The notes beneath the pieces are model-generated. The model ran no database searches. It saw only the letters and a list, made by a program, of their open reading frames with translations, and was not told where the DNA came from. From NCBI GenBank assembly GCA_019240525.1, contig JAFAYE010000001.1, positions 1,213,300 to 1,277,299 of the forward strand: a DNA stretch of 64,000 bases. The letters run 5' to 3'. Of this stretch, positions 17,399-28,201 are shown piece after piece; within the stretch, counting starts at the first letter, position 1; every line of letters begins with the position of its first letter. A program made the translations under genes and the position numbers. Source of the stretch: Candidatus Eremiobacterota bacterium. GTDB taxonomy: Bacteria > Vulcanimicrobiota > Vulcanimicrobiia > Vulcanimicrobiales > Vulcanimicrobiaceae.

Positions 17399-17872
17399 TT
17401 AATGCACTTGCAGCGCTACGTCTTGCTCGATCGCGGTGCCGGCCGTATTGCGCGCGATGACTTGCAAGTTGAGATTGTGGCTCATGAAAAAAGGCAGACG
17501 CGGCACCGTCGAGGTCATGGTGAAGTGCCCAACGTCGGTCTTGGTCATGCCGCTGCCGTAGCCGCCCACTCTCAGCTCGACGCTCGCAACGTTCGACGAC
17601 GTCAATACGGTCACGGTCAGCACGTCGCCCGCGCGCGGCGTCGTCGAGCTCAGTTGCACGTAGAGAATTTGCGGCGCCGCGTCCGGTGGCAACATCAGAA
17701 TTGTCGGCGTTGCAAACGGCGTCGGCGACGGACTAGCGCTCGCTGCCGGCATTGGGCTGGCGCTCACTGCCGGTGAAGGCAATGGGCTTTGGGGGGACAC
17801 CGACGGCATCGGCGAGGGCGGCGGCGCAATGCCGGCCAAGAGCAAACAAGCGACGGCGAAGAGAGCGCGCAT
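17399..17872 (-). CDS. Secreted protein with Pro/Ser-rich linker and Ig-like domain
   Basis: A 157-aa exported protein. A short signal peptide (MRALFAVACLLLAGIA) is followed by a linker of about 40 residues of Pro/Ser/Ala repeats. The C-terminal domain of about 90 residues (ILYVQLSSTTPRAGDVLTV, then VRNTAG-like ends) looks like an Ig-like/bacterial surface beta-sandwich. It is probably a cell-envelope or surface protein; no ligand is evident. It is divergent from typA, with about 93 bp between the starts. Confidence 0.65.
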   Translation of the reverse strand: MRALFAVACLLLAGIAPPPSPMPSVSPQSPLPSPAVSASPMPAASASPSPTPFATPTILMLPPDAAPQILYVQLSSTTPRAGDVLTVTVLTSSNVASVELRVGGYGSGMTKTDVGHFTMTSTVPRLPFFMSHNLNLQVIARNTAGTAIEQDVALQVH

Positions 17873-17965
17873 ACGGTCACCTTCGAGGCGCGCGTGCGAT
17901 CACCGCCGCGTCCCGACGAGTACGCCGCCGAAGAAGCTGACCGCTCGAGAGCGAAGCAGGGCGCG

Positions 17966-19804
17966 GTGAAGACTCGCTCCGACATACGAAACGTCGCGAT
18001 CGTCGCCCATGTCGATCATGGGAAAACGACGCTCGTTGATGCCATGCTCAAGCAGAGCGGGGTCTTTCGCGAAGGCCAGCACGTTGCAACCCGCGTTCTC
18101 GATTCGAACCCGCTCGAACGCGAGCGTGGCATCACGATCCTGGCCAAGAACACCGCGGTGCGTCACGGCAGCGTCAAATTCAACATCGTCGACACGCCGG
18201 GACACTCCGATTTTGGCGGCGAGGTCGAGCGTGTGCTGCAAATGGTGCAGGGCATCTTGCTGCTCGTCGATGCCGCCGAAGGGGTGATGCCCCAAACCCG
18301 TTTCGTGTTGCGCAAAGCGCTCGAGCTCGATCTGCGCGCCATCGTCGTCGTCAACAAGATCGACCGCAAAGACGCGCGTCCGCAAGAAGTCGTGAATCAA
18401 ACCTTCGATCTCTTCGTCGAGCTCGGTGCCAACGACGAGCAGGCCGATTTTCCGGTCCTTTTCACGAACGCCAAAGCGGGAACGGCCACGCGCTCGCTAC
18501 CGGTCGCGAGCGATTCGCTGGAACCGCTTTTCGAAACCATCGTCGCTCGCGTTCCCGAAGCGCCGGCAGAAGATGGCCCCTTTCAGCTGCTCATTTCGGC
18601 GATCGATCATAACCGTTACGTCGGCCGCGTCGGGGTCGGACGAATATTTCGCGGCAGCTCGCGCCGCAACGACCCCATCGTCAAGATCTCTCGCGAGGGC
18701 GAGATCACGCCGGGCTTGCGCCTCACGAGCTTACTGACCTTCGCCGGCTTAGAGCGCATTGACGTCGAGGAAGCGACGGCGGGCGACATCGTCGCCGTCT
18801 CCGGCATCGACGATCTTAACATCGGCGACACGATTGCCGAGGCGAGTGCGCCCGAGCCGATTCGCGCGGTTGCCGTCGACGAGCCGACCGTCTCGATGTT
18901 CTTTAGCGTCAACAACTCACCGTTCGCGGGACGTGAAGGAAAGTTTCTCACGTCGCGTCAGGTGCGCGAGCGGCTCATGCGCGAGCTGGAATCGAACGTC
19001 GCCCTGCGTGTCGCCGAAACGTCGTCGCCCGACACGTTCGAAGTGCGCGGACGCGGCGAGCTGCATCTCGCGATTCTCATCGAGACGATGCGCCGCGAAG
19101 GCTACGAGCTCGCCGTCTCCAAGCCGCAGGTCATTCTCACCGAGCGCGATGGTGCGCGCTACGAGCCGGTGGAATACGTGGTGGTCGACGTCGCCGAGCA
19201 ATATGCGGGCGCGGCCATCGAGGCGCTCGGCCGGCGCAAGGCGGCGATGTCGAACATGCTGACCGTCGGCGACCTTCAGCGTCTGGAGTACACGATGCCG
19301 ACGCGGGCGATCTTCGGCTTGCGTGGCGAGCTGCTGACGTTGACGCGCGGTACGGCCGTGCTCTCACACACGTATTACGACCATCAGCCGTGGCAGGGCG
19401 AGCTTCCCAGCCGTAACGTCGGTGCACTGGTCGCTAGCGAAACGGGGCGCACGACGGCCTACGCCCTGATGGGTTTGGAACAACGCGGACGTTTCTTTGT
19501 TGGGCCGGGGGTTGACGTCTACGAAGGCATGGTCGTCGGCCACGCCAACGACAACCACGACGTGGCGATCAATGTCGTGCGCGAAAAGAAGCTCACCAAT
19601 ATGCGCGCCGCGGGATCCGACGAGAACGTGAAGTTGGCGCCCCCCGAGCAACTCTCGCTCGAAGCCGCAATCGAGTTCATCGACGACGACGAACTCGTCG
19701 AAGTGACGCCGGCATCGATCCGGCTTCGCAAACGACTGCTCAACGAAACCGACCGGCTGCGGCTGCGAAAGCGCGACGCCGCGGCGGCAGCCGCTAAGGT
19801 TTGA
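17966..19804 (+). CDS. typA: Ribosome-binding GTPase TypA/BipA
   Basis: A translational GTPase related to EF-G that binds 70S ribosomes and helps large-subunit assembly under stress. Evidence is the G1 motif [11 protein letters not shown]3 [18 protein letters not shown]4 VNKIDR, the domain II/III signatures and the C-terminal [14 protein letters not shown] region specific to TypA. The GTG at 17966 gives 612 aa, the normal family length. Upstream in-frame ATGs would add unrelated residues that overlap the divergent gene. The last 11 bp overlap the 3' end of the S9 peptidase gene. Confidence 0.97.
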   Translation: MKTRSDIRNVAIVAHVDHGKTTLVDAMLKQSGVFREGQHVATRVLDSNPLERERGITILAKNTAVRHGSVKFNIVDTPGHSDFGGEVERVLQMVQGILLLVDAAEGVMPQTRFVLRKALELDLRAIVVVNKIDRKDARPQEVVNQTFDLFVELGANDEQADFPVLFTNAKAGTATRSLPVASDSLEPLFETIVARVPEAPAEDGPFQLLISAIDHNRYVGRVGVGRIFRGSSRRNDPIVKISREGEITPGLRLTSLLTFAGLERIDVEEATAGDIVAVSGIDDLNIGDTIAEASAPEPIRAVAVDEPTVSMFFSVNNSPFAGREGKFLTSRQVRERLMRELESNVALRVAETSSPDTFEVRGRGELHLAILIETMRREGYELAVSKPQVILTERDGARYEPVEYVVVDVAEQYAGAAIEALGRRKAAMSNMLTVGDLQRLEYTMPTRAIFGLRGELLTLTRGTAVLSHTYYDHQPWQGELPSRNVGALVASETGRTTAYALMGLEQRGRFFVGPGVDVYEGMVVGHANDNHDVAINVVREKKLTNMRAAGSDENVKLAPPEQLSLEAAIEFIDDDELVEVTPASIRLRKRLLNETDRLRLRKRDAAAAAAKV

Positions 19805-21842
19805 GCTGCCGCGTCAGATAATCGGCCGTCGCCTGGTCGGCCCTCAACCACGACTCGTAGCGTAAGAAACCGTGGATTTCGTTGGGGATGACGATTTGCG
19901 CGTAGGGAACGCGAGCGATGCGCAAGCGCTCGACGAGATCGACCATTTGATGGAACTCGACGTTGCGGTCGTCGTCGCCTTGGATGAGCAGCACCGGCGA
20001 CTTCCACGTCGCGATCGCCGAATCGGGCGACGATTCCCAGGCTAGCTTCATCAGCGCCTTCGTGTTGTAGCGTTCGTACCGCTTGAGCTGCGTAAATCCC
20101 CAGACTGGATTATCAATATCCAGCGACCAGTCGTGGACGCCGTGGAAATCCACGCCGGTTTTGAAAATGTCGGAGTTGCGCGCTAACGCTAGCGCGGTCA
20201 GGTAGCCGCCATAGGAGCCGCCCCAGATGCCGATGCGGTGTGGATCGACGTTGGGGTTGCGCGCGAGAAATCGCGCTCCGGCGACGACGTCTTGATACTC
20301 GGATGCGCCGGTCGGTCCCCAGCGCGGCGGAAAGTTGAAATCATGGCCGTATCCGATGCCGAGGCGGTAGTTCACCGACAACACCACGAAGCCGCGGCTC
20401 GCCAAATACTGATTGACCGCGTACGAGTTCGAATAATAGTCCATGTAATGCCACGTCAATAACATTTGACGCGGCGGACCGCCGTGCACGAAAATCACGG
20501 CTGGATGTTTTCCTGGCGATGCGGGTTCGAAGAGCTGACCCTCGATCCGCCAACCGTCGGGAGCGCGGAAGGAAACCTCGTGCGGCGTCAGCAGCTGCGA
20601 CGACGGAAAATCGGCCGGCAGCATCGCTGCATCGAGCGCGCGTGGCGCACCACCGTCGAGCATCGTCACCAGCGGCGGCTGCTGCGCGGTCGCGCGCGCA
20701 AAGGCGACGCCATCGCCGCCAAGCGCGACCGGCTGCCACTCGCTGCTCGCGCCGCTGGTGAGATCGGCAACTGCGCCGCCATCGGCTTGCGCGCGAAAGA
20801 GATGGCGGCGATCGTCGTCGCCCGAGGTCGAGCCGGTATTGGCCGAATAGACGACCGATTGCAAATCCGGGGCAACCGAGACGTCTTCAACCATAAAAGC
20901 GCCCGAGGTCAGCAGCTGCGCCGCGCCGCCGCTCGCCGAGACCGCGTAGAGATGCGGCCAGTTGTCTTGTTCGCTGTTGAAGAGAAGCCGATTTCCCGCG
21001 AGCCACTCGAGCAGCGGTCCTCCGCCGCTCTGCGGCAGCGATCCGCGCGGCGCGTTCGAGCTCGACCAGACGCGCCGGCCGGTGCCGCTGCGCGCGTCGG
21101 CGACCCAGATCTCCCATGGCTGCGGATTCCAGACGAGCGGATTCTGCGGCGGACCGCCGTCGCCGTGCAGTCGCAGAAACGCGACCTTCGCTCCGTCGGG
21201 CGACCAGCGCGGCATGAAGTCTTGCGACGTCGTCGGCGCGAGATACTGAATCGGCATTATGTCGCTGCGATAGATCGCGATGAAGCTATGATCGGTGCGG
21301 GTCGATACGAATGCCAGCGACGAGCCGTCGGGCGACCATCGCAAATCTGAATCTTGGCCTCGATCGAAGAAGAGGCGTTTCGCCGCGGCGCTGCCATCGG
21401 TAGGCGCGACCATGACCGCGCCGCCGCTGGTGAAGACCACGCGCGTTCCGTCGGGTGAGATCGCGGGCGCATCGCCGCTGCCGAGAAGTTTCGACGCGCC
21501 GCCGGCGGTCGCGACCGACCAAACTTGCATTTGAGGTTCGGATGCCATCGAAGCGGGGCCGGGCATCAGCGGCGCGGGCCAGTTCGCATCGTGATCGCCG
21601 CCGCGCACGTACACCACGTGCAAGCCGTCGTTCGAAATGGCGAGATTCGTCAGCTCTTGGCCGTCGTCGCCGTTCGACGAGAACAGCTGTACCGGCGTCC
21701 ACTGCGGTGCCCGGGCGAACCAAATCGTTCGAACGCCTTGCGTATCCAGCGCGTAGGCAATCGCCGTTCCGCGTCTGTCGCGTACGAGCTGCGCGGGGAA
21801 CGGATAACTCAAGAGCTGGGCAAAGGTGAATGCGGCAATCAT
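19794..21842 (-). CDS. S9 family (prolyl oligopeptidase-like) serine peptidase
   Basis: A 682-aa acylaminoacyl-peptidase/DPP-like enzyme. The N-terminal part (to ~residue 420) is a TolB/WD-like propeller with ISPDGTRVVF and WSPDGSSLAF blades. The C-terminal alpha/beta-hydrolase domain holds the nucleophile GGSYGGY, an Asp in LLIQGDDDRNVEF and the His in IPNEIHGFL. It probably cleaves short peptides. A weak hydrophobic N-terminus (MIAAFTFAQLLSYPF) could direct export. The start is 10 bp downstream of the clpB stop on the same strand, so it may be read through from clpB. Confidence 0.93.
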   Translation of the reverse strand: MIAAFTFAQLLSYPFPAQLVRDRRGTAIAYALDTQGVRTIWFARAPQWTPVQLFSSNGDDGQELTNLAISNDGLHVVYVRGGDHDANWPAPLMPGPASMASEPQMQVWSVATAGGASKLLGSGDAPAISPDGTRVVFTSGGAVMVAPTDGSAAAKRLFFDRGQDSDLRWSPDGSSLAFVSTRTDHSFIAIYRSDIMPIQYLAPTTSQDFMPRWSPDGAKVAFLRLHGDGGPPQNPLVWNPQPWEIWVADARSGTGRRVWSSSNAPRGSLPQSGGGPLLEWLAGNRLLFNSEQDNWPHLYAVSASGGAAQLLTSGAFMVEDVSVAPDLQSVVYSANTGSTSGDDDRRHLFRAQADGGAVADLTSGASSEWQPVALGGDGVAFARATAQQPPLVTMLDGGAPRALDAAMLPADFPSSQLLTPHEVSFRAPDGWRIEGQLFEPASPGKHPAVIFVHGGPPRQMLLTWHYMDYYSNSYAVNQYLASRGFVVLSVNYRLGIGYGHDFNFPPRWGPTGASEYQDVVAGARFLARNPNVDPHRIGIWGGSYGGYLTALALARNSDIFKTGVDFHGVHDWSLDIDNPVWGFTQLKRYERYNTKALMKLAWESSPDSAIATWKSPVLLIQGDDDRNVEFHQMVDLVERLRIARVPYAQIVIPNEIHGFLRYESWLRADQATADYLTRQLKP

Positions 21843-21852
21843 AGCCGCATCG

Positions 21853-24480
21853 TTACGCCGTTGCCGCTGCCGCCTCCGCTACCGTAAACGTCAGCTCCCC
21901 GCGGATCTCGTCGAAGCCGACGTTCACCGTGTCGCCCTCGTTGATATCGCCGGCCAAGATTTTTCTGCCGATCGGCGTCTCGAGCTCTTTCTGAATCGTG
22001 CGCTTGAGCGGACGCGCCCCGTAGTGCGGATCGTAGCCGACCTTCACGATATGGCGCTTCGCCGCATCGTCGAGCACGAGCGCGATTCGCCGCTCGGCCA
22101 GGCGCTGACGCAAGCGCTGCAGTTGCAAATCCACGATCGAGAGCAGTTCCGCCTCATCGAGCGCATGGAAGACGATGATCTCATCGACGCGATTGAGAAA
22201 CTCCGGGCGAAAGTGTTGGCGCAGCTCGTCGAGCACGGTTGCGCGCATCACGGCGTAGTCGGCGCCGTCGAACGATCCCTTGTAATCAAGGATTCGGTGG
22301 CTGCCGATATTCGAAGTCATGATCACGATCGCGTTCTTGAAATCGACTGTGTGCCCCTGACCATCGGTAAGCCGGCCATCGTCGAGAATCTGCAAGAAAA
22401 CATTGAAAACGTCGGGGTGCGCTTTTTCGACCTCATCGAAGAGAATGACTGAGTACGGCCGGCGTCGCACCGCTTCGGTGAGCTGACCCCCTTCTTCAAA
22501 TCCAATATATCCCGGCGGCGCGCCGAGCAGCCGCGCGACGGTGTGGCGCTCTTGATACTCCGACATGTCGATGCGAATCAGCGCGCGCTCGTCATCGAAA
22601 AGATACTCTGCGAGCGCACGCGCAAGCTCGGTCTTGCCCACGCCGGTGGGGCCGAGAAAGATGAACGAGCCGATCGGGCGATTCGGATCCGCGAGACCCG
22701 AGCGCGAGCGCAGCACCGCCTGCGCGACAGCGTCGACGGCTTCGTTCTGACCGATGACGCGGCGGTGCAGCTCGTCCTCGAGGTGCAGCAGCTTTTGCTT
22801 CTCGCCCTCTAGGAGCTTGGTGACAGGGATGCCCGTCCAACGCGAGATGACGCCGGCGATGTCGTCTTCGTCAACCTCTTCCTTCGAAAGCCGCGCGCCG
22901 TCTTGGCGGGCGAGGTGCTCCTCTTCGGTCTGCAGCTCTTTTTGCAGTTGCGGCAAGGTGCCGTAGCGCAGTTCGGCGACCCGATTGAGATCGTATTGGC
23001 GCTCCGCCTGCTCGATCTGCACCTTGGTCTGTTCGATTCGATCGCGAAACGTGCGCAGTTTGACGGCGGCGTTCTTCTCGGCGTCCCAGCGGACGCGCAG
23101 CCGCGCCTGATCTTCGCGCAAGGTCGCGAGCTCTTTCTCGAGTTGCTCCAGTCGCCGGCGGCTTGCGTCGTCGTTCTCTTTGCGCAGGGCTTCGCGCTCG
23201 ATCTCCAGCTGAAGAACGCGGCGCGAAACTTCGTCGAGCTCTTGCGGCATCGAGTCGATTTCGGTCCGCAGCTTGGCCGCGGCTTCGTCGACCAAGTCAA
23301 TCGCCTTATCGGGCAGAAACCGATCGGTGATGTAGCGGCTGCTCATGGTGGCGGCCGCGACGAGTGCGGCATCTTTGATGCGCACGCCGTGATGTGCCTC
23401 GTACTTCTCGTTGAGCCCGCGCAGAATTGAGATCGTATCTTCCACGCTCGGCTGATCGATGATGATCGGCGCGAAACGGCGCTCGAGGGCCGCATCCTTC
23501 TCGATGTATTTTCGGTACTCGTCGAGCGTCGTGGCGCCGATCATGTGCAGCTCGCCGCGCGCAAGCATCGGCTTGAGCAAATTGCCGGCGTCCATGGCGC
23601 CCTCGGCTTTGCCGGCGCCGACAACGGTGTGCAGCTCGTCGACGAAGAGCACGATCTGCCCCTCGGCTGCGGCCACGTCTTTGAGCACGGCTTTGAGGCG
23701 TTCTTCGAACTCCCCGCGATACTTCGCACCGGCGATGAGCGCGCCCATATCGAGCGACACGATGCGCTTGTTCTTCAAACCCTCGGGAACGTCGCCGCGC
23801 ACGATGCGCTGCGCCAGTCCTTCGACGATCGCCGTCTTACCGACACCTGGATCGCCGATGAGCACCGGATTATTCTTCGTACGCCGCGAGAGCACCTGAA
23901 CGATTCGGCGAATCTCTTCATCGCGACCGATGACCGGATCGAGCTTTCCGCGCTCGGCTTCGAGCGTGAGATCGCGTCCGTAACGCTCGAGGGATTTGTA
24001 CGTCCCTTCGGGATCTTTGCTCGTGACGCGCTGGTTGCCGCGCACGTCGCGCAGCGCTTGCAGCAGCTTATCTTTGGTCAAACCCGCGTCGCGAAAGATC
24101 CGCGCAACGGCGCTCGAGGATTCTGCCATCGCCAGCAGCACGTGCTCGACCGACGTGTAATCGTCTTGCAGCGCTTTCGCTTCGTTTTCGGCAACGGTCA
24201 TAATACGCGCCAACTCGGGCGAGAGCGTCACCTGCGCGCTATCGGCTCCGCTGCCGGTGAGGCGTGGAAGCCGGCCGATCGCTTCGTCGACCTGACGCTG
24301 CAACGCCTTAGGATCGGCTCCGGCGGCCGCAAGAATGTCGGGCGCAATGCCCCGCTCTTGCTCGAGCAGCGCCGCGAGCATGTGCTCGGGCGCGGTCTGC
24401 GTGTTGTGTTCGTGGAGAGCTCGCGCATAGGCGGCGTTGAGCCCGTCGCCAACGCGCTCGGTCATCTTCTCTACATTCAT
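21853..24480 (-). CDS. clpB: ATP-dependent disaggregase ClpB
   Basis: A hexameric AAA+ chaperone that, with DnaK, extracts and refolds aggregated proteins. At 875 aa it is of family length. The Clp N-domain with two repeats (~1-145) is followed by AAA domain 1 with GDPGVGKTA (~206), a coiled-coil middle domain (~400-530) rich in Glu/Arg/Lys, AAA domain 2 with GPTGVGKTE (~610), and the ClpB C-terminal domain. No strong SD precedes the ATG at 24480. The 93-bp gap to the divergent gene at 24574 should hold the heat-shock promoter; I see no CIRCE-type repeat. Confidence 0.98.
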   Translation of the reverse strand: MNVEKMTERVGDGLNAAYARALHEHNTQTAPEHMLAALLEQERGIAPDILAAAGADPKALQRQVDEAIGRLPRLTGSGADSAQVTLSPELARIMTVAENEAKALQDDYTSVEHVLLAMAESSSAVARIFRDAGLTKDKLLQALRDVRGNQRVTSKDPEGTYKSLERYGRDLTLEAERGKLDPVIGRDEEIRRIVQVLSRRTKNNPVLIGDPGVGKTAIVEGLAQRIVRGDVPEGLKNKRIVSLDMGALIAGAKYRGEFEERLKAVLKDVAAAEGQIVLFVDELHTVVGAGKAEGAMDAGNLLKPMLARGELHMIGATTLDEYRKYIEKDAALERRFAPIIIDQPSVEDTISILRGLNEKYEAHHGVRIKDAALVAAATMSSRYITDRFLPDKAIDLVDEAAAKLRTEIDSMPQELDEVSRRVLQLEIEREALRKENDDASRRRLEQLEKELATLREDQARLRVRWDAEKNAAVKLRTFRDRIEQTKVQIEQAERQYDLNRVAELRYGTLPQLQKELQTEEEHLARQDGARLSKEEVDEDDIAGVISRWTGIPVTKLLEGEKQKLLHLEDELHRRVIGQNEAVDAVAQAVLRSRSGLADPNRPIGSFIFLGPTGVGKTELARALAEYLFDDERALIRIDMSEYQERHTVARLLGAPPGYIGFEEGGQLTEAVRRRPYSVILFDEVEKAHPDVFNVFLQILDDGRLTDGQGHTVDFKNAIVIMTSNIGSHRILDYKGSFDGADYAVMRATVLDELRQHFRPEFLNRVDEIIVFHALDEAELLSIVDLQLQRLRQRLAERRIALVLDDAAKRHIVKVGYDPHYGARPLKRTIQKELETPIGRKILAGDINEGDTVNVGFDEIRGELTFTVAEAAAATA

Positions 24481-24573
24481 GTGTCTATTTCATCATACCG
24501 CGACCTCGCGCGAAGGGTTGCAGGGTCGTCCTGCGCCAGAGGAGCGCACGGCGTGCCGTCATAAGGCGCGACA

Positions 24574-25656
24574 ATGCTCGAGATTTCCGGGGCGGTGCGA
24601 GCCTACTATCTCTTCGACGTCGCCGACACGATCGATTTGGCGAAGATCGGCGCCTTCGACGGGAAGACCCGCGCCCCGGCCGCGCTTCCGCTGCGCCGTC
24701 AAGCGCCCCCGTATCTGCAGTTTCCCGTCCCGCCGCTGGTTGCGAATCTGCCGGCTGCGGAGTTCGACGAGTTGCGCGCCGGCATCCGCGTCAAGTTCTA
24801 CGACTACGGCGTCGTTTCGCTGCGATTGACCTTCGCGGCCGCCGGTTGGAACGAGCTTACGCAGCTCGCCGAACGCGCGCGCAGCGACGACCGGATCCTG
24901 AACTTCGCGCAAGCCGAGGTGTTGCGAATCTGCGACGAGTACGCCGGCGCGTTCGACGATCGCCATGCGCCACTCGTCGAGGATTATCTGATCGTCGAAA
25001 TCGAGCGCCTCCCCGAAACCCACGACGCCGAGACGCTCTTGGACGATCATTCCGCCGCGTTGGCCAGCCTGCTGCTCGGCGAGCGCCGCGCTCTGTCGCG
25101 CGAAGAGACCGCAGAGGCGCTTCGAACTCGCTTCTCCTACCACGATGACGACCTTACCATCGTGCAGTGGGATACGGCGATCGTCTACGACCGCGGCGAA
25201 AGCGCTCGCGCGATCGAGGAAATCTTGGAGTTTGCGAACTCGCAGCTCTTGGAGCTTCGCACGTACGACGCGTTGCTCGACCGGGAGCTCGATACGATTT
25301 ACAAAATGCAGCCGGGCGAAACGCCCCGCTCGCTGCGCGGGCGCCGCCAAGCCGAACAGGCGGCAACCTTGCGCTATTTGATCGTGGACGTTCTCGAGCT
25401 GACCGATCGTGCGAGCAATGCGCTCAAAATCGTCGGCGACGCCTACTACGCGCGCATCTACCGGGCGGCCGCCGCGCGCTTGGGACTCGCCGACTGGCAA
25501 CGGCAGATTGATGCAAAGCTGGCCAGCGTGGGCGAGATGTACCGCTTCTTGAGCGACGATGCGCGCAGCCGGCGCGACTCCTTTTTGGAGCTGACGATTG
25601 TGGTGCTCGTCGCCTTCGAAGTGTTGATCGGAATTCTAACGCTGCTGCATCTCTAA
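24574..25656 (+). CDS. RMND1/Sif2/Sif3-like (DUF155-type) membrane-anchored protein
   Basis: A 360-aa protein. The N-terminal two-thirds is soluble alpha/beta (starts with GAVRAYYLFDVADTIDL, later FYDYGVVSLRLTF). It is followed by long amphipathic helices and a single C-terminal transmembrane helix (LELTIVVLVAFEVLIGILTLL). The order, with RRDSFLELTIVVLVAFEVLI at the end, matches the RMD1/Sif2 family, whose biochemical role is unclear and whose eukaryotic members act in mitochondria. It is divergent from clpB. The last 21 bp overlap the convergent XRE-STAND gene. Confidence 0.75.
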   Translation: MLEISGAVRAYYLFDVADTIDLAKIGAFDGKTRAPAALPLRRQAPPYLQFPVPPLVANLPAAEFDELRAGIRVKFYDYGVVSLRLTFAAAGWNELTQLAERARSDDRILNFAQAEVLRICDEYAGAFDDRHAPLVEDYLIVEIERLPETHDAETLLDDHSAALASLLLGERRALSREETAEALRTRFSYHDDDLTIVQWDTAIVYDRGESARAIEEILEFANSQLLELRTYDALLDRELDTIYKMQPGETPRSLRGRRQAEQAATLRYLIVDVLELTDRASNALKIVGDAYYARIYRAAAARLGLADWQRQIDAKLASVGEMYRFLSDDARSRRDSFLELTIVVLVAFEVLIGILTLLHL

Positions 25657-28149
25657 GAGCTCGAAAGCCACGGCGACGGCTCCGTCTTCGGTCCACTCCG
25701 CGCCGAGCGCCATGACCTCGTCAAGACGACCGCCCAGTGCCGGCCGCAGCACTCCCACAATTCGTTCGTACTCTTGGCGTTCGGTGTATTCGCGATGAGT
25801 CTCCAGCGCAGCCAGTCGCGCATCGACGAAGCCAACCAGCATCGCGGCCCGCTCCTTCGCATCGCGCGTACGCCGCTCGTCGGAATAGCCTTGCAATGCG
25901 GCAAGAGCAGCAATATGCTGCAGTACGCACGCCGTCAAAACCGTTCGTTTGACGTCGCGAACGGCGGTCAAGGCCTGCCCGGCGTACATGCGGGCGTCGT
26001 CGAAACAATTGAGCGCGATCAGATACGCCGCCATGTTTGAGAGATCGTTGGCAACCGAACGGCGGTTCCGCGTCTCTTCGTGACCGGCGCGTGCCTCCTC
26101 GGCGCGAAACAGCGCAGCGGCGGCATCGCCGGCGGCAAATTCGACTTCGGCGAGATTTCCCGCGATCGAAGCGGCGGGTCGCTCGAGACCCAGGGCGATG
26201 TAAAATGCAAGTGCGTCGGCGTAAAAGCGGCGCGCTCCCTCCAAGTCACCGCGACGCGAGCGGGCAGTTCCCAAATCGCCGAGCACGAGTGCTTGCAAAC
26301 GGCGGTTGTCGAGCCGCTGCGCCGCCGCGAGTGCTGCTTCCAAGAGGACTTCGCCGTCGCTGCCGCAACCGAGTGCGGCCTGCGCGCTGCCGGCGGCTTG
26401 CTGCGCCCGCGCCGTCTGCAAGTCGTCGAGTTCGCCGTGCAATCGTAGCGCCTTTTGGGTCGCCGCGAGCGACGCTTTGAACTCTCCGAGCGACCCGCAC
26501 AGTTCGGCCTCGGCGATGTACAACTGCGCGGTCACGTCGACCGGTGTTTCCTCATCGGTCGTTTCGAGCGCCAGCCGAACCCAACGCCGGCCCTCGACCG
26601 GCGAGAGCGAATACCAGACGCGCGCGAGCGCGCCGGCGAGAAGACGTCCTGAGCGCAGATCCCTTCGCTCTCCGAGCGACCAGCTCAGCGCCACGCGAAA
26701 GTTATCGAGCTCGGCCTCGGCTTCGCGAAACCACGTGCGCTCCGCAGCGCCATACCAATCGCGGTCGAGTCGCTGAGCCACGCGCAAAAATCGCAGCGCG
26801 TGCCGGTGCGCGAGTGATTGACGTTGGCCCCGCTCGGCCAGCTTCTCGAGAGCGTATTGCCGAGTCGCCTCGAGCAGATGGTAACGCACGTCGCCGCGTT
26901 CGAAGTTCACCATGATCAGCGACTGCGTAATCAAGGTCGACAGCAACTCCAAAACGTCTTCGGGTGGCAGCGCCGCGTCGCCACAGACCTCGCTTGCCGT
27001 CTCGAGGCCGAATCCGCCGGCAAAGATCGCAACGCGATCGAAGAGCAGGCGCGCCTGCGACGACAGAAGCGCATAGCTCCAATCGATCACCGCGCGCATC
27101 GTTTGGTGGCGCGCTAGGACCGTTTGACCGTTACCGGTCAGAACGTCGAAAATTCGATCGAGTCGCTCGCAAATTTGCTGCGGCGACAGAACGGTTGCCC
27201 GTGCTGCGGCCAGCTCGATTGCGAGCGGCAGTCCATCCAACCGGCGGCAGATCTCCACTACCGCGTGGACGTTGTCGTGAGTAACGGCGAAACGCGAATC
27301 CACCGCCCGGACCCGATCGGCGAAGAGCTCGACCGCGCCGTATCGAACGGCTTCGTCCGGCGAAGGGTTTGGGTCTGCTGGAACCGCGAGCGGAGGAATT
27401 CGATAGACGCGCTCGCCGGTGACGCTCAACGGTTCCCGGCTCGTCGTCAGCAATGCCACAGTCGGACACTCGCGAAGCAGCGACCCGACGACGCGGCGCG
27501 CCTCCGCAATCACGTGCTCGCAGTTGTCGAAGACGACTAAGAGACGCTTGTGCACGAGGTAGGCGAGCAACGTATCGAGGATCGGTCGTTGCGGCGTCTC
27601 CGGTACGTGCAGCACCTCTGCCAGCGCATATGCGACGAGCACCGGATCCTCGATCGGCGCGAGGCCGACGAAAACAACTCCGTCGGGGAAGCGACTCAAG
27701 AGCGCGGTCCCGGCAGCCACCGCAACCCGCGTCTTGCCCGCGCCCCCCGCGCCGACGATGCTGACGAGTGGAGCGGCTTCAACCAACTCTGCCACTTCTT
27801 TGACGACTTCGTCACGACCAAAGAACGACGTCAACTGGCGGGGCAAGTTGTGCTGCGCAACGCTCTTGGGCTCGGCGAGGCGCAACCCGCGCGCGCGTCT
27901 TGCGGAGAGCTCGAGCGCCGCGCGCACCTCGTCCGAAAGCGCGAGGGCATCGGCAATCCGCTCGAGGGTTTTGCGATACGGTACTTTGCGATAGCCTCGC
28001 TCGAGCGCGCTAACGGCCTGCACGCTGATAAGCGCGCGATCGGCGAGCATCTGCTGCGACAGGCCGGCCTTGGCGCGAAGCGTCTTGAGAAGCGTTGCTA
28101 AATCGGCGCTTTCGCTACCGTCGCCTGCGCAGACACCCAACGGATCCAC
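25636..28149 (-). CDS. XRE-family HTH regulator fused to NB-ARC/STAND ATPase and TPR domain (second copy)
   Basis: An 837-aa paralogue of the protein at 13477-16065 with the same architecture. The XRE HTH (residues ~19-75) reads LLKTLRAKAGLSQQMLADRA. The STAND ATPase has P-loop GAGGAGKT (~133-140) and Walker B LLVVFDNCEH, with MRAVIDWSYALLSSQARLLF in the winged-helix region. TPR-like repeats run to the C-terminus. The start is GTG at 28149. The propeller lipoprotein gene lies 52 bp upstream on the same strand and may be co-transcribed. It is probably a ligand-gated transcription factor; the ligand is unknown. Confidence 0.92.
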   Translation of the reverse strand: MDPLGVCAGDGSESADLATLLKTLRAKAGLSQQMLADRALISVQAVSALERGYRKVPYRKTLERIADALALSDEVRAALELSARRARGLRLAEPKSVAQHNLPRQLTSFFGRDEVVKEVAELVEAAPLVSIVGAGGAGKTRVAVAAGTALLSRFPDGVVFVGLAPIEDPVLVAYALAEVLHVPETPQRPILDTLLAYLVHKRLLVVFDNCEHVIAEARRVVGSLLRECPTVALLTTSREPLSVTGERVYRIPPLAVPADPNPSPDEAVRYGAVELFADRVRAVDSRFAVTHDNVHAVVEICRRLDGLPLAIELAAARATVLSPQQICERLDRIFDVLTGNGQTVLARHQTMRAVIDWSYALLSSQARLLFDRVAIFAGGFGLETASEVCGDAALPPEDVLELLSTLITQSLIMVNFERGDVRYHLLEATRQYALEKLAERGQRQSLAHRHALRFLRVAQRLDRDWYGAAERTWFREAEAELDNFRVALSWSLGERRDLRSGRLLAGALARVWYSLSPVEGRRWVRLALETTDEETPVDVTAQLYIAEAELCGSLGEFKASLAATQKALRLHGELDDLQTARAQQAAGSAQAALGCGSDGEVLLEAALAAAQRLDNRRLQALVLGDLGTARSRRGDLEGARRFYADALAFYIALGLERPAASIAGNLAEVEFAAGDAAAALFRAEEARAGHEETRNRRSVANDLSNMAAYLIALNCFDDARMYAGQALTAVRDVKRTVLTACVLQHIAALAALQGYSDERRTRDAKERAAMLVGFVDARLAALETHREYTERQEYERIVGVLRPALGGRLDEVMALGAEWTEDGAVAVAFELLEMQQR

Positions 28150-28201
28150 CGGCCTCGGCCTTCGCGCCGCGGGATGTTACTCCATGCGCGGAGCGCCGAG
28201 G